A stretch of DNA of 64,000 nt. Origin: Streptomyces viridochromogenes. GTDB lineage: Bacteria; Actinomycetota; Actinomycetes; Streptomycetales; Streptomycetaceae. The position numbers and the translations under genes were made by a program. Positions within the stretch are counted from its first letter, which is position 1, and each line of letters opens with the position of its first letter. The stretch covers positions 68,675 to 132,674 of the forward strand of contig NZ_LGUR01000072.1 of assembly GCF_001270495.1 (NCBI RefSeq). Direction: 5' to 3'. The notes below the pieces were generated by a model that worked only from the letters and a program-made list of their open reading frames with translations, was not told where the DNA came from and did no database searches. This document shows, piece after piece, positions 1-8,401 of the stretch.

Positions 1-2
1 CG

Positions 3-836
3 CTGGAATGGTGGCCGGACGACCTCGCCGCCGTCCGCTACGCCACCGCCAAGGGGGTCCTCGTGGTGGCCGCCGCGGGCAACGGCGCCGAGTCGCTGGA
101 CGACGCGCTCTACGAGCGTCGCCCGGACGACTTCCCGGAGTCGTGGCGCAACCCGTTCAACCCGTCCAACCCGTCCTCCGGCGCCGTACTGGTCGGGGCG
201 GGCGCCCCACCGCCGGGCACGCACGGCCGTGACCACGGCCCGGACCGCTCACGGCTCGCGTTCTCCAACTACGGCGCCCGCGTGGACGCGCAGGGCTGGG
301 GGCGCGAGGTGACGACCACCGGCGGCTTCTGGGACCGGCCCGGCGACCTTCAGGGCGGGCCCGAGGAGATCGCCTGGTACACCGACACGTTCTCGGGGAC
401 GTCGTCCGCCTCCCCGGTCGTGGTCGGCGCGCTGGCCGCCTTGCAGGGCATGCTCAAAGCCGCGGGCCAGCCGCCGATGACCCCCGAGCGCGCGTGTGCC
501 GTGCTGCGGGCGACGGGTTCCCCGCAGCAGGACGCGCCTGGCCGGCCCGCCTCCCAGCGGATCGGCAACCGCCCCGACATCAGGGCGGCGGTCACCCATC
601 TGGTGCCGCAGGCGGTCGGCTCGGGCCTGGCCGAACGCTACTGGGACGAGCTCCTGCCCTACCCACGCGAACTCCCGCCCAGGCTCCGGCTGTTCGTGGC
701 CGGCGGCTGGCGGAACCTCAACCACCCGTCCCCGGAGATCCGCCAGGCGGTCCATACCGCCTTCGCGGGGGGACGGCCCGAAGTCCGAGTGTGGTTCTCG
801 GACGACGAGATCGTCGGCCTGGTGATCACCGGCTGA
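3..836 (+). CDS. S8 (subtilisin-like) serine peptidase, C-terminal part
   Basis: The reading frame is open from the window edge, so the N-terminus, with the expected catalytic Asp and His, lies upstream. The visible part has the subtilase oxyanion-hole block VVAAAGNG (about residues 22-29) and the catalytic serine block SGTSSASP (near nt 395-420), which are diagnostic for family S8. After the protease fold, the last 50 or so residues form an extra domain (LRLFV..RNLNHPSPEIRQAV..AF) that closely resembles the C-terminus of the next gene's product. No cell-wall anchor or transmembrane segment follows. The next gene starts 35 bases downstream on the same strand, so the two are probably co-transcribed. 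The substrate is unknown. The family call is firm; the role is not. Confidence 0.9.
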   Translation: MEWWPDDLAAVRYATAKGVLVVAAAGNGAESLDDALYERRPDDFPESWRNPFNPSNPSSGAVLVGAGAPPPGTHGRDHGPDRSRLAFSNYGARVDAQGWGREVTTTGGFWDRPGDLQGGPEEIAWYTDTFSGTSSASPVVVGALAALQGMLKAAGQPPMTPERACAVLRATGSPQQDAPGRPASQRIGNRPDIRAAVTHLVPQAVGSGLAERYWDELLPYPRELPPRLRLFVAGGWRNLNHPSPEIRQAVHTAFAGGRPEVRVWFSDDEIVGLVITG

Positions 837-871
837 CGCAGCCCATCACATCAAGGGAAGGTGACACCCGA

Positions 872-1447
872 ATGAGCACCACCCCGCAGATGAGTCACAT
901 GGGACAACAGCAAGGCCAGCAGTTCCCCAGCACATCGCCCTACCAGCAGCAGCCGTTCGGGCAGCAACAGGGCTTCGGCCAGCAGCAGGGCTTCGGCCAG
1001 CAGCAGCCGTACGGCATGAGCGGCTCCCTGGAACAGCTCCAGCAGCTCGGCCAGCAGCAGCCGTACCAGCAGTTGCTTCAGCAGCTGGGCCAGCAGCAGT
1101 TCGGCGGCCAGCAGCAGGACCAGCAGGCGCAGCAGAACGAGCAGCAGATGCAGCAGCAGTTGCAGCAGGTCGCGCTGGCGGCGGTGCAGCAGGCCGCCCA
1201 GCAGCTCCAGGCGCAGGCTCTGGCCTCCGGTGTGGCGGACGGCTTCGTCGACATCGTCCACCCGCTCCAGGGGCAGCCGCATCAGATCTTCCTGCGCATC
1301 GACAACCAGTTCCGGGTCCTGAACAACCCGAACCCGCAGATCCACCAGCAGATCCAGCAGGCGTTCGCGTTCGGCCACCAGGTGATCGGCATCTGGGACA
1401 CCCAGTCGCCGAGCGTGCTGCGCGGCGTCCGGATCCAGCGACTCTGA
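872..1447 (+). CDS. Glutamine-rich protein sharing a C-terminal domain with the upstream protease
   Basis: 191 residues from ATG at 872, preceded by AAGGGAAGGTG. Residues about 14-115 are a low-complexity, Q-rich stretch with tandem FGQQQG units, resembling prion-like or disordered segments. Residues about 135-191 are ordinary folded-looking sequence (FLRIDNQFRVLNNPNPQIHQ..QQAFAFG) matching the protease's C-terminus: both have LR, a following LN[HN]P[SN]P[EQ]I[RH]Q block, an AFA.G block and a terminal I.G strand. There is no signal peptide or transmembrane segment. It may be a partner, regulator or substrate of the protease; that is inference. Function is not recognised. Confidence 0.8.
   Translation: MSTTPQMSHMGQQQGQQFPSTSPYQQQPFGQQQGFGQQQGFGQQQPYGMSGSLEQLQQLGQQQPYQQLLQQLGQQQFGGQQQDQQAQQNEQQMQQQLQQVALAAVQQAAQQLQAQALASGVADGFVDIVHPLQGQPHQIFLRIDNQFRVLNNPNPQIHQQIQQAFAFGHQVIGIWDTQSPSVLRGVRIQRL
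955..1150 (+). repeat. CAG-rich glutamine repeat tract
   Basis: Imperfect tandem CAGCAG and TTCGGCCAGCAGCAGGG units within the coding region encode repeated FGQQQG and QQQ runs. Two exact adjacent GGCTTCGGCCAGCAGCAG copies lie around 969-1004, so the tract could vary in length between strains. Confidence 0.75.
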
Positions 1448-1489
1448 CGGGCACCTGAACGAACGGACGGGCACCTGAGCAAAGGGATC

Positions 1490-1522
1490 GGGGCGCTTCC
1501 TCCCGCGGAGAGGAAGCGCCCC
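1490..1522. terminator. Bidirectional hairpin between convergent genes
   Basis: A perfect 13-bp stem (GGGGCGCTTCCTC / GAGGAAGCGCCCC) with a 7-nt loop sits between the Q-rich gene and the convergent mshC. It can serve both transcripts. A direct repeat GACGGGCACCTGA occurs twice just before it (about 1447-1479). Confidence 0.75.
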
Positions 1523-1540
1523 TCTCTCGGTTCCGGATCC

Positions 1541-2770
1541 CTACAGGGCGACGCCCAGCAGCGCGTCCACGGCGCGCGACACGACGCCGGGGGCGCCGAT
1601 GTCCGTACCGCCGCTCTCCTCCTGTGCGGCGGCCCAGCGGTCGACCGCCACGAGCGCGGCCGGGGCGTCCAGGTCGTGTCCGAGGGCCTCGCGGATCTCC
1701 TCGACGAGCGCCTCGGCGGGCGGCCCGTCGGGCCGGGACACGGCGGCACGCCACCGGTCCAGGCGGGCGACGGCGTCCTGGAGCACCTGGTCGGTCCACT
1801 CCCAGTCGGCCCGGTAGTGGTGGGCGAGGAGGGCGAGCCGGATGGCGGCGGGGTCGACGCCGTCGCGCCGCAGCTGCGACACGAAGACCAGGTTCCCCTT
1901 GGACTTGGACATCTTCTCGCCGTGCAGGGCGACCATGCCGGCGTGGACGTACGCCTTGGCCATGGGGAACTCGCCGGTCAGCACCTGGGCGTGCGAGGCG
2001 CCCATCTCGTGGTGCGGGAAGGCCAGGTCGGAACCGCCGCCCTGGACGTCGAAGCCCATGCCGAGGTGGTCGAGGGCGATGGCGACGCACTCGATGTGCC
2101 AGCCGGGGCGGCCGCGCCCGAGCGAACCGCCGTCCCAGCTGGGCTCCCCGGGACGGGCGGCCATCCACAGCATCGGGTCGAGCGGGTTCTTCTTGCCCGG
2201 ACGGTCCGGGTCACCGCCGCGCTCGGCCGAGAGCAGCCGCATGGCGGCGGCGTCGAGGCCGGAGACCTTGCCGAAGTTCGGGTCGGACTCGACGGAGAAG
2301 TAGACGTCCCCGTCGAGTTCGTACGCGGCGCCGGCGTCCCGCAGCCGCTCGACCAGCGGCACGATCCCGGGTATCGCCTCGACCGCGCCGATGTAGTGCC
2401 GCGGGGGCAGCATGCGCAGGGCGGTCATGTCCTCGCGGAAGAGGGCGGTCTCCTTCTCGGCGAGGGCGGCCCAGTCGATGTCGTCGCGCTCGGCCCGCTC
2501 CAGGAGCGGATCGTCGATGTCGGTGACGTTCTGGACGTAGTGAACCTGCCGCTTGGTGTCGAGCCACACGCGCTGCACGAGGTCGAACGCGTTGTAGGTC
2601 GCCGCGTGACCCAGGTGGGTCGCGTCGTACGGGGTGATGCCGCAGACGTAGATACGGGCGACGGGACCGGGGTCGAGGGTGACCAGACCGCCGGTCGCGG
2701 TGTCGTGGATCCTCAGGTCGCGGCCCTGACCAGGCAGGGCGGGGACCTCAGAAGCGGGCCAGGCATACAT
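1541..2770 (-). CDS. mshC: L-cysteine:1D-myo-inosityl 2-amino-2-deoxy-glucopyranoside ligase (mycothiol synthesis)
   Basis: Catalyses ATP-dependent ligation of cysteine to GlcN-inositol, the third committed step of mycothiol biosynthesis, in the cytoplasm. The 409-residue length and the start [13 protein letters not shown] fit the MshC family rather than cysteinyl-tRNA synthetase, from which it derives. Visible class I synthetase motifs are [16 protein letters not shown] (HIGH-like, with the zinc-binding Cys), WHIECVA and the KMSKS loop [10 protein letters not shown]. It is the last gene of a minus-strand group (phosphatase, DUF3090, kinase-like, mshC), with a 101-base gap from the kinase-like gene. 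Identification is secure. Confidence 0.97.
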   Translation of the reverse strand: MYAWPASEVPALPGQGRDLRIHDTATGGLVTLDPGPVARIYVCGITPYDATHLGHAATYNAFDLVQRVWLDTKRQVHYVQNVTDIDDPLLERAERDDIDWAALAEKETALFREDMTALRMLPPRHYIGAVEAIPGIVPLVERLRDAGAAYELDGDVYFSVESDPNFGKVSGLDAAAMRLLSAERGGDPDRPGKKNPLDPMLWMAARPGEPSWDGGSLGRGRPGWHIECVAIALDHLGMGFDVQGGGSDLAFPHHEMGASHAQVLTGEFPMAKAYVHAGMVALHGEKMSKSKGNLVFVSQLRRDGVDPAAIRLALLAHHYRADWEWTDQVLQDAVARLDRWRAAVSRPDGPPAEALVEEIREALGHDLDAPAALVAVDRWAAAQEESGGTDIGAPGVVSRAVDALLGVAL

Positions 2771-2871
2771 GCCATGAGCCTAACCGGACGGATGTTCCGG
2801 ATACGAACCGGACCAGGCCGGATGGCCGGTAAGGCCCTCTTGCGCGATACGGCCCTCCATGCAGTACCCCG

Positions 2872-3690
2872 CTAGACGGGCGGCCACGGAATGGCCGGCC
2901 ACTCCCCGCTCGGCTCCGGGTACTTCCCGGACGTCAGAAGCGCCTCCACGCGCGCGCGTGTGGCCTCCACCTCGGCGGGGGTGATCAGCCCGGCCAGCCG
3001 CACGGCCAGCTCACCGCCCTCCTTCAGCCCCTCCCGCAGGGCGCCGAGCACCTCGCCGGCCTCCCCTCCCAGCGGCTCCCCCGCCCACCCCCACAGCAGC
3101 GTCCGCAGCTTGTTCTCGACGTTGAACGTGACGCCGTGGTCGATGCCGTACAGGTGGCCGCCCTCGGTGGGCAGCAGGTGCCCGCCCTTGCGGTCGGCGT
3201 TGTTGATCACGGCGTCCAGGACGGCGAGCCGCCGCAGCCGCTCGTCGTCGGCGTGCACCAGCAGGGCGGTCTTCCCCTCGCCGACCTCGGCGAAGGCGAT
3301 CGCCCTCCAGCCGGGCCCGGGCTCCTCGCCGTCGACCAGGGCGAGCAGCTCGGCCTCGGGCGTCGCCTCGATCCACAGCTGGACCATGCCCTCGCCGTAC
3401 GGCCCGTCCCGCAGCACGGTGGGCGGTACGAGCCCCCAGCCGGTCGCCTCGGAGACCTCGTACGCGGCGACCTCGCGCTGCGCGAGCGTCCCGTCGGGGA
3501 AGTCCCACAGCGGCCGCTCACCGGCGACGGGCTTGTAGACGCAGGACGCCTCCTGCCCCTCGTACGCGACCGTGCAGAACAGGGCCGCGTTGGACGCCTC
3601 GCGGATGCGTCCGCGCATCGTCAGCTCACCCTCGGTGAGCAGCTCCACCGAGGTCACGCTCCGCGGCGGTATCCGTTCTGGCGCGGACAT
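2872..3690 (-). CDS. SCO1664-family atypical kinase-like protein
   Basis: 272 residues. The chosen ATG at 3690 has GGAAGGA six bases upstream; a longer reading to 3732 lacks this. The sequence has a possible ATP-binding lysine in VYKPVAGERP, a catalytic-loop-like DAVINNADRKGGHLL and a metal-binding-like YGIDHGVTF. Together these recall the PI3K/HipA kinase fold. The family is conserved beside mshC in actinomycetes, including mycobacteria, but has no assigned substrate that I know of. It overlaps the upstream DUF3090 gene by 37 bases, so the two are probably translationally coupled. The kinase role is inferred from motifs only. Confidence 0.85.
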   Translation of the reverse strand: MSAPERIPPRSVTSVELLTEGELTMRGRIREASNAALFCTVAYEGQEASCVYKPVAGERPLWDFPDGTLAQREVAAYEVSEATGWGLVPPTVLRDGPYGEGMVQLWIEATPEAELLALVDGEEPGPGWRAIAFAEVGEGKTALLVHADDERLRRLAVLDAVINNADRKGGHLLPTEGGHLYGIDHGVTFNVENKLRTLLWGWAGEPLGGEAGEVLGALREGLKEGGELAVRLAGLITPAEVEATRARVEALLTSGKYPEPSGEWPAIPWPPV

Positions 3691-4244
3691 ACGTGTCCTT
3701 CCGGGTCGAGCGGGAGGCTGCACAGCGGACACGGCGGCCGCCCGGCGTTGACGACGTCCAGGGCGCGCTTGGCGAAGGCCCTCGCCTGCGCGCCGGTGAG
3801 CCGGACCCGCAGCATCGGGGGCCCGTTCTCCTCGTCCTGGAGGAGCCGCTCCTCGGCCTCGGCCAGGTCCTCCTCGGAGTCGGCGTCGAGCTCCACGAGG
3901 GCCTGCGCCTCGACGATCATGCGCTGCTCGTCGCCGTCCCAGGCGAGGGCCATGGTGCCGACGCGGAACTCCTCCTCGACGGGGGTGTCCAGCGGGTCGG
4001 TGTCGGCGACCTCGGCGGGCGCCATGGCGGGGACGGCGGCGCTGCCGCCACTACGCCGTACGACCTCGTCGAGCAGTTCGTCCATGCGCTCGGCGAGGGC
4101 GGCGACCTGGGTCTTCTCCAGGGCCACGCTGGTCACCCGGGAGCCTGCGGTGGCCTGGAGGAAGAACGTACGGCGCCCGGGCAGTCCGACCGTACCGGCC
4201 ACGAAGCGGTCCGGGGGGTCGTAGAGGAACACCTGACGGGACAC
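3654..4244 (-). CDS. DUF3090 family protein
   Basis: The start is GTG at 4244 (VSRQVFLYDPPDRF), with GGAGACAGGA just upstream. The product of about 196 residues matches the widely conserved actinobacterial DUF3090 family: an N-terminal YDPPDRFVAGTVGLPG block and a C-terminal CPLCSLPLDPEGHVC, which looks like a small zinc-binding knuckle. No enzymatic function is established. It overlaps the following kinase-like gene by 37 bases, and in many actinomycetes these two genes and a phosphoglycerate-mutase-like gene sit beside mshC. That neighbourhood suggests a shared pathway, but the mycothiol link is inference. Confidence 0.9.
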   Translation of the reverse strand: MSRQVFLYDPPDRFVAGTVGLPGRRTFFLQATAGSRVTSVALEKTQVAALAERMDELLDEVVRRSGGSAAVPAMAPAEVADTDPLDTPVEEEFRVGTMALAWDGDEQRMIVEAQALVELDADSEEDLAEAEERLLQDEENGPPMLRVRLTGAQARAFAKRALDVVNAGRPPCPLCSLPLDPEGHVCPRQNGYRRGA

Positions 4245-4356
4245 GTCCTGTCTCCATGGGAATCGTGAGTACGGCGACAACTGGGAACGGCTGGATCGAC
4301 GGCGAGAGCGTGGGTGCGGCGCTGCTTCGACCGCTTCACCCTACTGCGCCGGACGA

Positions 4357-5043
4357 TCACGGTGCGCCCGCGCCGCCTCCGACCGTCGCGTCGCCGGCCG
4401 GCGGCTCCTCGCGCGGGGCGAGGGACGCGAAATCACCGGTGTCCCCGAGGCGTACGAGGAACGGCCTCAGGCGGGTGTAGCGGATCGCGGTGACGGAACA
4501 CGGTTCGACGGAAATCCTCTGGAAGAGGTCGAGATGAAGACCGAGGGCGTCCGCGACGAGGGACTTGATGATGTCGCCGTGCGAGCACATCAGGTACACG
4601 GCGTCGGCGCCGTGATCGCGCTCCACGCGCGCGTTCCACTCGCGTACGGCCTCGGCGGCCCGGGTCTGCATCGCCCGCATCGACTCACCGCCGGGGAACG
4701 CGGCCGCCGAGGGGTGCGCCTGGACGACCTCCATCAGCGGCTCGTCCCCCAGCTCGGCGAGCTTGCGGCCGGACCAGTCGCCGTAGTGGCACTCCCCGAT
4801 CCGCTCGTCGGTGTGCGCGGTGAGTTCCGGCCGGGCGTCGAGCAGCGGCCGGATCGTCTCCTGGCAGCGCTGCAGCGGGCTGGTGACGATCTCGGAGACC
4901 GGCAGCGCGGTGAGCCGTCCGGGCAGCGCGGCGGCCTGCGCGGCGCCGCGCTCGTCGAGGGCGACGCCGGGCGTCCACCCGGCGAGGAGTCCCTCGGTGT
5001 TGGCGGTGGAGCGTCCGTGGCGGACCAGGATCAGGGTGGGCAT
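4357..5043 (-). CDS. Histidine phosphatase (MSMEG_4193-type phosphomutase-like)
   Basis: About 228 residues, starting MPTLILVRHGRSTAN. The RHG triad is the phosphohistidine motif of the phosphoglycerate-mutase/acid-phosphatase superfamily. The second conserved His is in MCSHGDII, and the central GECHYGDW and ALPVSEIVTSPLQRC blocks are typical. An ATG at 5061 would add six residues without better ribosome-binding sequence, so 5043 is preferred. It is first in the minus-strand group leading to mshC and diverges from the corA gene with only 62 bases between starts. The substrate is unknown. Confidence 0.9.
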   Translation of the reverse strand: MPTLILVRHGRSTANTEGLLAGWTPGVALDERGAAQAAALPGRLTALPVSEIVTSPLQRCQETIRPLLDARPELTAHTDERIGECHYGDWSGRKLAELGDEPLMEVVQAHPSAAAFPGGESMRAMQTRAAEAVREWNARVERDHGADAVYLMCSHGDIIKSLVADALGLHLDLFQRISVEPCSVTAIRYTRLRPFLVRLGDTGDFASLAPREEPPAGDATVGGGAGAP

Positions 5044-5105
5044 GCGGCCCAGCGTAGGCATACGACCGGGTGCGCTCGCGAGGGGATGGCGGGAGAATAC
5101 GCTCC

Positions 5106-6104
5106 GTGATCGTCGACTGCGCCATCTACGAGGACGGGCGCCGGACGGAGGGGCCGGCGGACTTCTCCGACGCCCTTGATCTGTGCCGCCTGCGGGGCGA
5201 CGCCTTCGTCTGGATCGGCTTGTACGAGCCCACGGAGAACGAGTTCGACCGGGTCACCGACGAGTTCGGGCTGCACCCGCTGGCCGTGGAGGACGCCCTG
5301 CACGCGCACCAGCGGCCCAAGCTGGAGGTCTACGACGACTCGCTGTTCATGGTCCTCAAGCCGGTCGGGTACGAGGCGAAGAGCGACATCGTCTCCTCCG
5401 GCGAGGTCATGGTCTTCATCGGCGACTCGTTCGTGGTGACGGTCCGGCACGGCGAGGAGGCGCCGCTGGGGACGGTGCGCAGCCGTCTGGAGCACGAGCC
5501 GGAGATGCTCCGGCACGGTCCCACGGCGGTGCTGTACATGATCGCCGACGCCGTGGTCGACCACTACGTGGACGTGGCGGGCGAGTTGGGCACGGACCTG
5601 GAGGAGCTGGAGGCGGAGGTGTTCTCGCCGACCGGCGGGGGCTCCCGGCACACGGCGTCCCGCATCTATGCCTTCAAGCGGCAGATCCTGGAGTTCCGCA
5701 GGGCCACCGGCCCGCTCGCGCAGCCGTTGTCCCGGCTCGCCGGCACCGGCATGATCGGGGCGCGCGTGCCGTTCGTGCACGACAAGGCGCAGCCCTTCTT
5801 CCGCGACGTGAGCGACCACCTCACGCGCGTGAACGAGTCGGTGGAGGGCCTGGACCGGCTGGTCTCCGACATCCTCGCGGCGCATCTCGCGCAGATGAGC
5901 GTCCGGCAGAACGACGACGTGCGGAAGATCTCCGCGTGGGCGGCCATGGCCGCGATCCCCACGATGATCGCGGGGATCTACGGCATGAACTTCGAGCACA
6001 TGCCCGAGCTGCGCTGGACAGGGTCGTATCCGGCGCTCATCGCGGGCATGGTCGCTCTGGAGGTGCTGTTGTACCGGCTGTTCAAGCGCCGGGGTTGGCT
6101 GTAG
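5106..6104 (+). CDS. corA: CorA-family Mg2+/Co2+ transporter
   Basis: 332 residues from GTG at 5106, with GGGAG ten bases upstream. The architecture is a long soluble funnel domain followed by two C-terminal helices. TM1 ends in the signature YGMNFEHMPEL (GMN selectivity motif), and TM2 runs to the charged tail FKRRGWL. It forms a homopentameric inner-membrane channel for divalent cations. The stop is only 18 bases from the convergent ferritin-like gene. No M-box or other leader is visible in the short upstream gap. Confidence 0.93.
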   Translation: MIVDCAIYEDGRRTEGPADFSDALDLCRLRGDAFVWIGLYEPTENEFDRVTDEFGLHPLAVEDALHAHQRPKLEVYDDSLFMVLKPVGYEAKSDIVSSGEVMVFIGDSFVVTVRHGEEAPLGTVRSRLEHEPEMLRHGPTAVLYMIADAVVDHYVDVAGELGTDLEELEAEVFSPTGGGSRHTASRIYAFKRQILEFRRATGPLAQPLSRLAGTGMIGARVPFVHDKAQPFFRDVSDHLTRVNESVEGLDRLVSDILAAHLAQMSVRQNDDVRKISAWAAMAAIPTMIAGIYGMNFEHMPELRWTGSYPALIAGMVALEVLLYRLFKRRGWL

Positions 6105-6122
6105 TTCCGCAGGCGGTCCGGG

Positions 6123-6911
6123 TCAGGCGAACTCGGGCGCCGAGGTGGCCGGGCCGCCGAGGGCGTCGCGTCGTTCGGGCATCTTCAGGGACACCATGCG
6201 CCGCCAGCCCGCCAGCCGCTCCCAGGCGTACACGGCGTGGATGCCCGCGGCGAGCACGGCCGCCTTGGGCCGGGGCCAGTCGAGGATGCGGCCCATGTGG
6301 TCCATGACCGCGAGGCTGACGTCCCGGTAGATCCGGATCTCCGCGAGCGCGCACTCCCGCAGCGTCCGCTGGATGACCCGCCCGTGGCCCTGGGCGGCGA
6401 AGCGCAGGAGTTCCTCGTGGCAGTAGGCGAGGTGGTTGTCCTCGTCGGCCGAGATCATCCTGACCGCGCGGCCGAGGTCGGGGTGGTCGGCGAAGTGCTT
6501 GCGCAGCAGCTCCATCTCCTCGGAGGCCCGCTGTTCGGTGACCCGGCTGTGGGACAGGTAGGTGACGATGTCCTGGACGGTGAGCGGCTCCTCGCCCTTG
6601 AGCTTCTCGTGGGCGAGTCCGATGCCGTGCCGCTCCAGCAGCATCGTGTAGTCGGTCTCGGGCGGGACGGGGACGGGTTCGAGGCCGCGCTTCTTCATCA
6701 GGGCGTTGAAGATCCGCCCGTGCTTGTCCTCGTCCGCCCCGTGCCGGGTGATCTTGGGCGCGAGACCGCGCTCGCTCTGCGGGACGAGCGCGGCGATCCG
6801 CGCGTTCTCCCAGCCGCCCTGGGACTCACCGCTGGCCGCGATGGAGCAGAACAGACGGAACGACTCGTCGTTGTCGAGGATCTCCTGGAACAGACTCTTG
6901 GCCGAAAGCAT
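6123..6911 (-). CDS. Ferritin-like domain protein (putative di-iron)
   Basis: 262 residues with AGAGAGGTG upstream of the ATG. Two E-x2-H type elements, ADEDKHGR and ADEDNHLAYCHEE, with evenly spaced helices, indicate a ferritin-like four-helix bundle able to bind a di-iron centre. It is conserved in Streptomyces, but I cannot assign a specific reaction. There is no signal peptide. Oxygenase-like and iron-handling roles are both possible. Confidence 0.75.
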   Translation of the reverse strand: MLSAKSLFQEILDNDESFRLFCSIAASGESQGGWENARIAALVPQSERGLAPKITRHGADEDKHGRIFNALMKKRGLEPVPVPPETDYTMLLERHGIGLAHEKLKGEEPLTVQDIVTYLSHSRVTEQRASEEMELLRKHFADHPDLGRAVRMISADEDNHLAYCHEELLRFAAQGHGRVIQRTLRECALAEIRIYRDVSLAVMDHMGRILDWPRPKAAVLAAGIHAVYAWERLAGWRRMVSLKMPERRDALGGPATSAPEFA

Positions 6912-7080
6912 CGTGGGGCACCTCTCTGCAGGACGCCGCAGGATTCCGCAAAGAACGAGTCAAATGCGGCGAGAGAGGTGCTGCAACACCTGTGTCGGAC
7001 AACTCCGCCAAAAGAATGACCATCGGGGTCACGACGGGGGCGTAACCGGGTGGGCACGCGCGCGTTGTTCTGCGTGACGG

Positions 7081-7114
7081 CCGTGGCGGGGAAGACCCCC
7101 GAGCCCCCACCACG
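7081..7114 (-). terminator. Probable terminator after the F420-type oxidoreductase gene
   Basis: An imperfect hairpin with outer arms CCGTGG and CCACGG and inner G/C runs lies about 50 bases past the LLM oxidoreductase stop. The rest of the 249-base gap holds the ferritin-like gene's promoter region; nothing else is recognised there. Confidence 0.45.
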
Positions 7115-7160
7115 GCCGCTGAAAACTTCCCGAGCTGTACGACGCCCGGCGCGCCGCCTC

Positions 7161-8216
7161 TTACGCGAGCCCGGCGCGCTCCAGGGCCTCGGTGCCGGCG
7201 CGGAGCGAGGCGAGCCGCTCGTCGAGCGTGAAGCCCGCGGGCGCGAGGGACAGGGTGGTGACCCCGGCCGCGGCGTAGGCCTTCATGCGGTCGGCGATGC
7301 GGTCGACGGAACCCAGCAGCGCGGTCTTGTCGATCAGGTCCTGCGGGACCGCGGCAGCGGCGCCCTGCTTGTCGCCGGAGAGGTACCTTGTCTGGATCTC
7401 GGCGGCTTCCTTCTCGTAGCCCATGCGCTGGGCGAGCTGGTTGTAGAAGTTCTGCTTGGGGCTGCCCATGCCGCCGACGTACAGCGCGGTGTAGGGGCGG
7501 AAAGTGTCGGCCAGCGTGGCCACGTCCTTGTCGTCGCCCACGGCGAGCGGCAGGGTCGGGCAGACGTCGAACCCGTCGAGGGTCTTGCCCGCCTTCTCGC
7601 GCCCGGCGCGCAGGTACTTGATCGTCGTGTCCTCGAGGTGCTCCGCGGAGGGGAAGATCAGCAGGGCGCCGTCGGCGATCTCACCGGTCTGTTCGAGGTT
7701 CTTCGGGCCGATGGCGGCGATGTACAGCGGGATGTGCTCGCGCTGCGGGTGCACGGTCAGCTTGATCGGCTTGCCGGGGCCGCCGGGCAGGGGCAGCGTC
7801 CAGTGCTGGCCCTCGTACGACAGGCGCTCGCGCGTCATGGCCTTGCGGACGATCTCGACGTACTCGCGCGTGCGTGCCAGCGGCTTGTCGAACTTGACGC
7901 CGTACCAGCCCTCGGAGACCTGCGGTCCGGAGACGCCGAGGCCGAGGCGGAAGCGGCCGCCGGAGAGCGAGTCCAGGGTCGCGGCGGTCATCGCGGTCAT
8001 CGCCGGCTGGCGGGCCGGGATCTGGAAGATGGCGGAGCCGACGTCGATGCGCTCGGTCTGGGCAGCGACCCAGCTCAGCACGGTGGCCGCGTCCGAGCCG
8101 TACGCCTCGGCGGCCCAGCACACGGCGTACCCGAGCCGGTCGGCCTCCTGCGCGACGGCGAGGTTGTCCGCGTCCATTCCGGCACCCCAGTAGCCGAGGT
8201 TGATCCCGAGCTGCAT
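7161..8216 (-). CDS. LLM-class F420-dependent oxidoreductase
   Basis: 351 residues forming a luciferase-like TIM barrel: N-terminal MQLGINLGYWG, then IDVGSAIFQIPARQP and RFRLGLGVSGPQV, the family's cofactor-pocket segments. In actinomycetes these use deazaflavin F420 or FMN for hydride transfer. The substrate cannot be read from sequence. It is transcribed divergently from an aldo/keto reductase, with about 185 bases between starts. The ATG is preceded by AAGGGGATC. Confidence 0.9.
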   Translation of the reverse strand: MQLGINLGYWGAGMDADNLAVAQEADRLGYAVCWAAEAYGSDAATVLSWVAAQTERIDVGSAIFQIPARQPAMTAMTAATLDSLSGGRFRLGLGVSGPQVSEGWYGVKFDKPLARTREYVEIVRKAMTRERLSYEGQHWTLPLPGGPGKPIKLTVHPQREHIPLYIAAIGPKNLEQTGEIADGALLIFPSAEHLEDTTIKYLRAGREKAGKTLDGFDVCPTLPLAVGDDKDVATLADTFRPYTALYVGGMGSPKQNFYNQLAQRMGYEKEAAEIQTRYLSGDKQGAAAAVPQDLIDKTALLGSVDRIADRMKAYAAAGVTTLSLAPAGFTLDERLASLRAGTEALERAGLA

Positions 8217-8401
8217 GGCCGATCCCCTTACCGATCAGTAACGTCCCTTGTCGGCCCGACCTTAGCGCGGCGGACCCCCGGCGGGGAGGCCGGTGTGGCG
8301 GGCGTCGCCCCGACGACCGTGGGGATCCCCGGTGACCGTCCTGAAAACTGGTTATCCACAGGCCCCCACATGGCAGGTTCTGGCCAGTAATCTCGGCGTT
8401 C

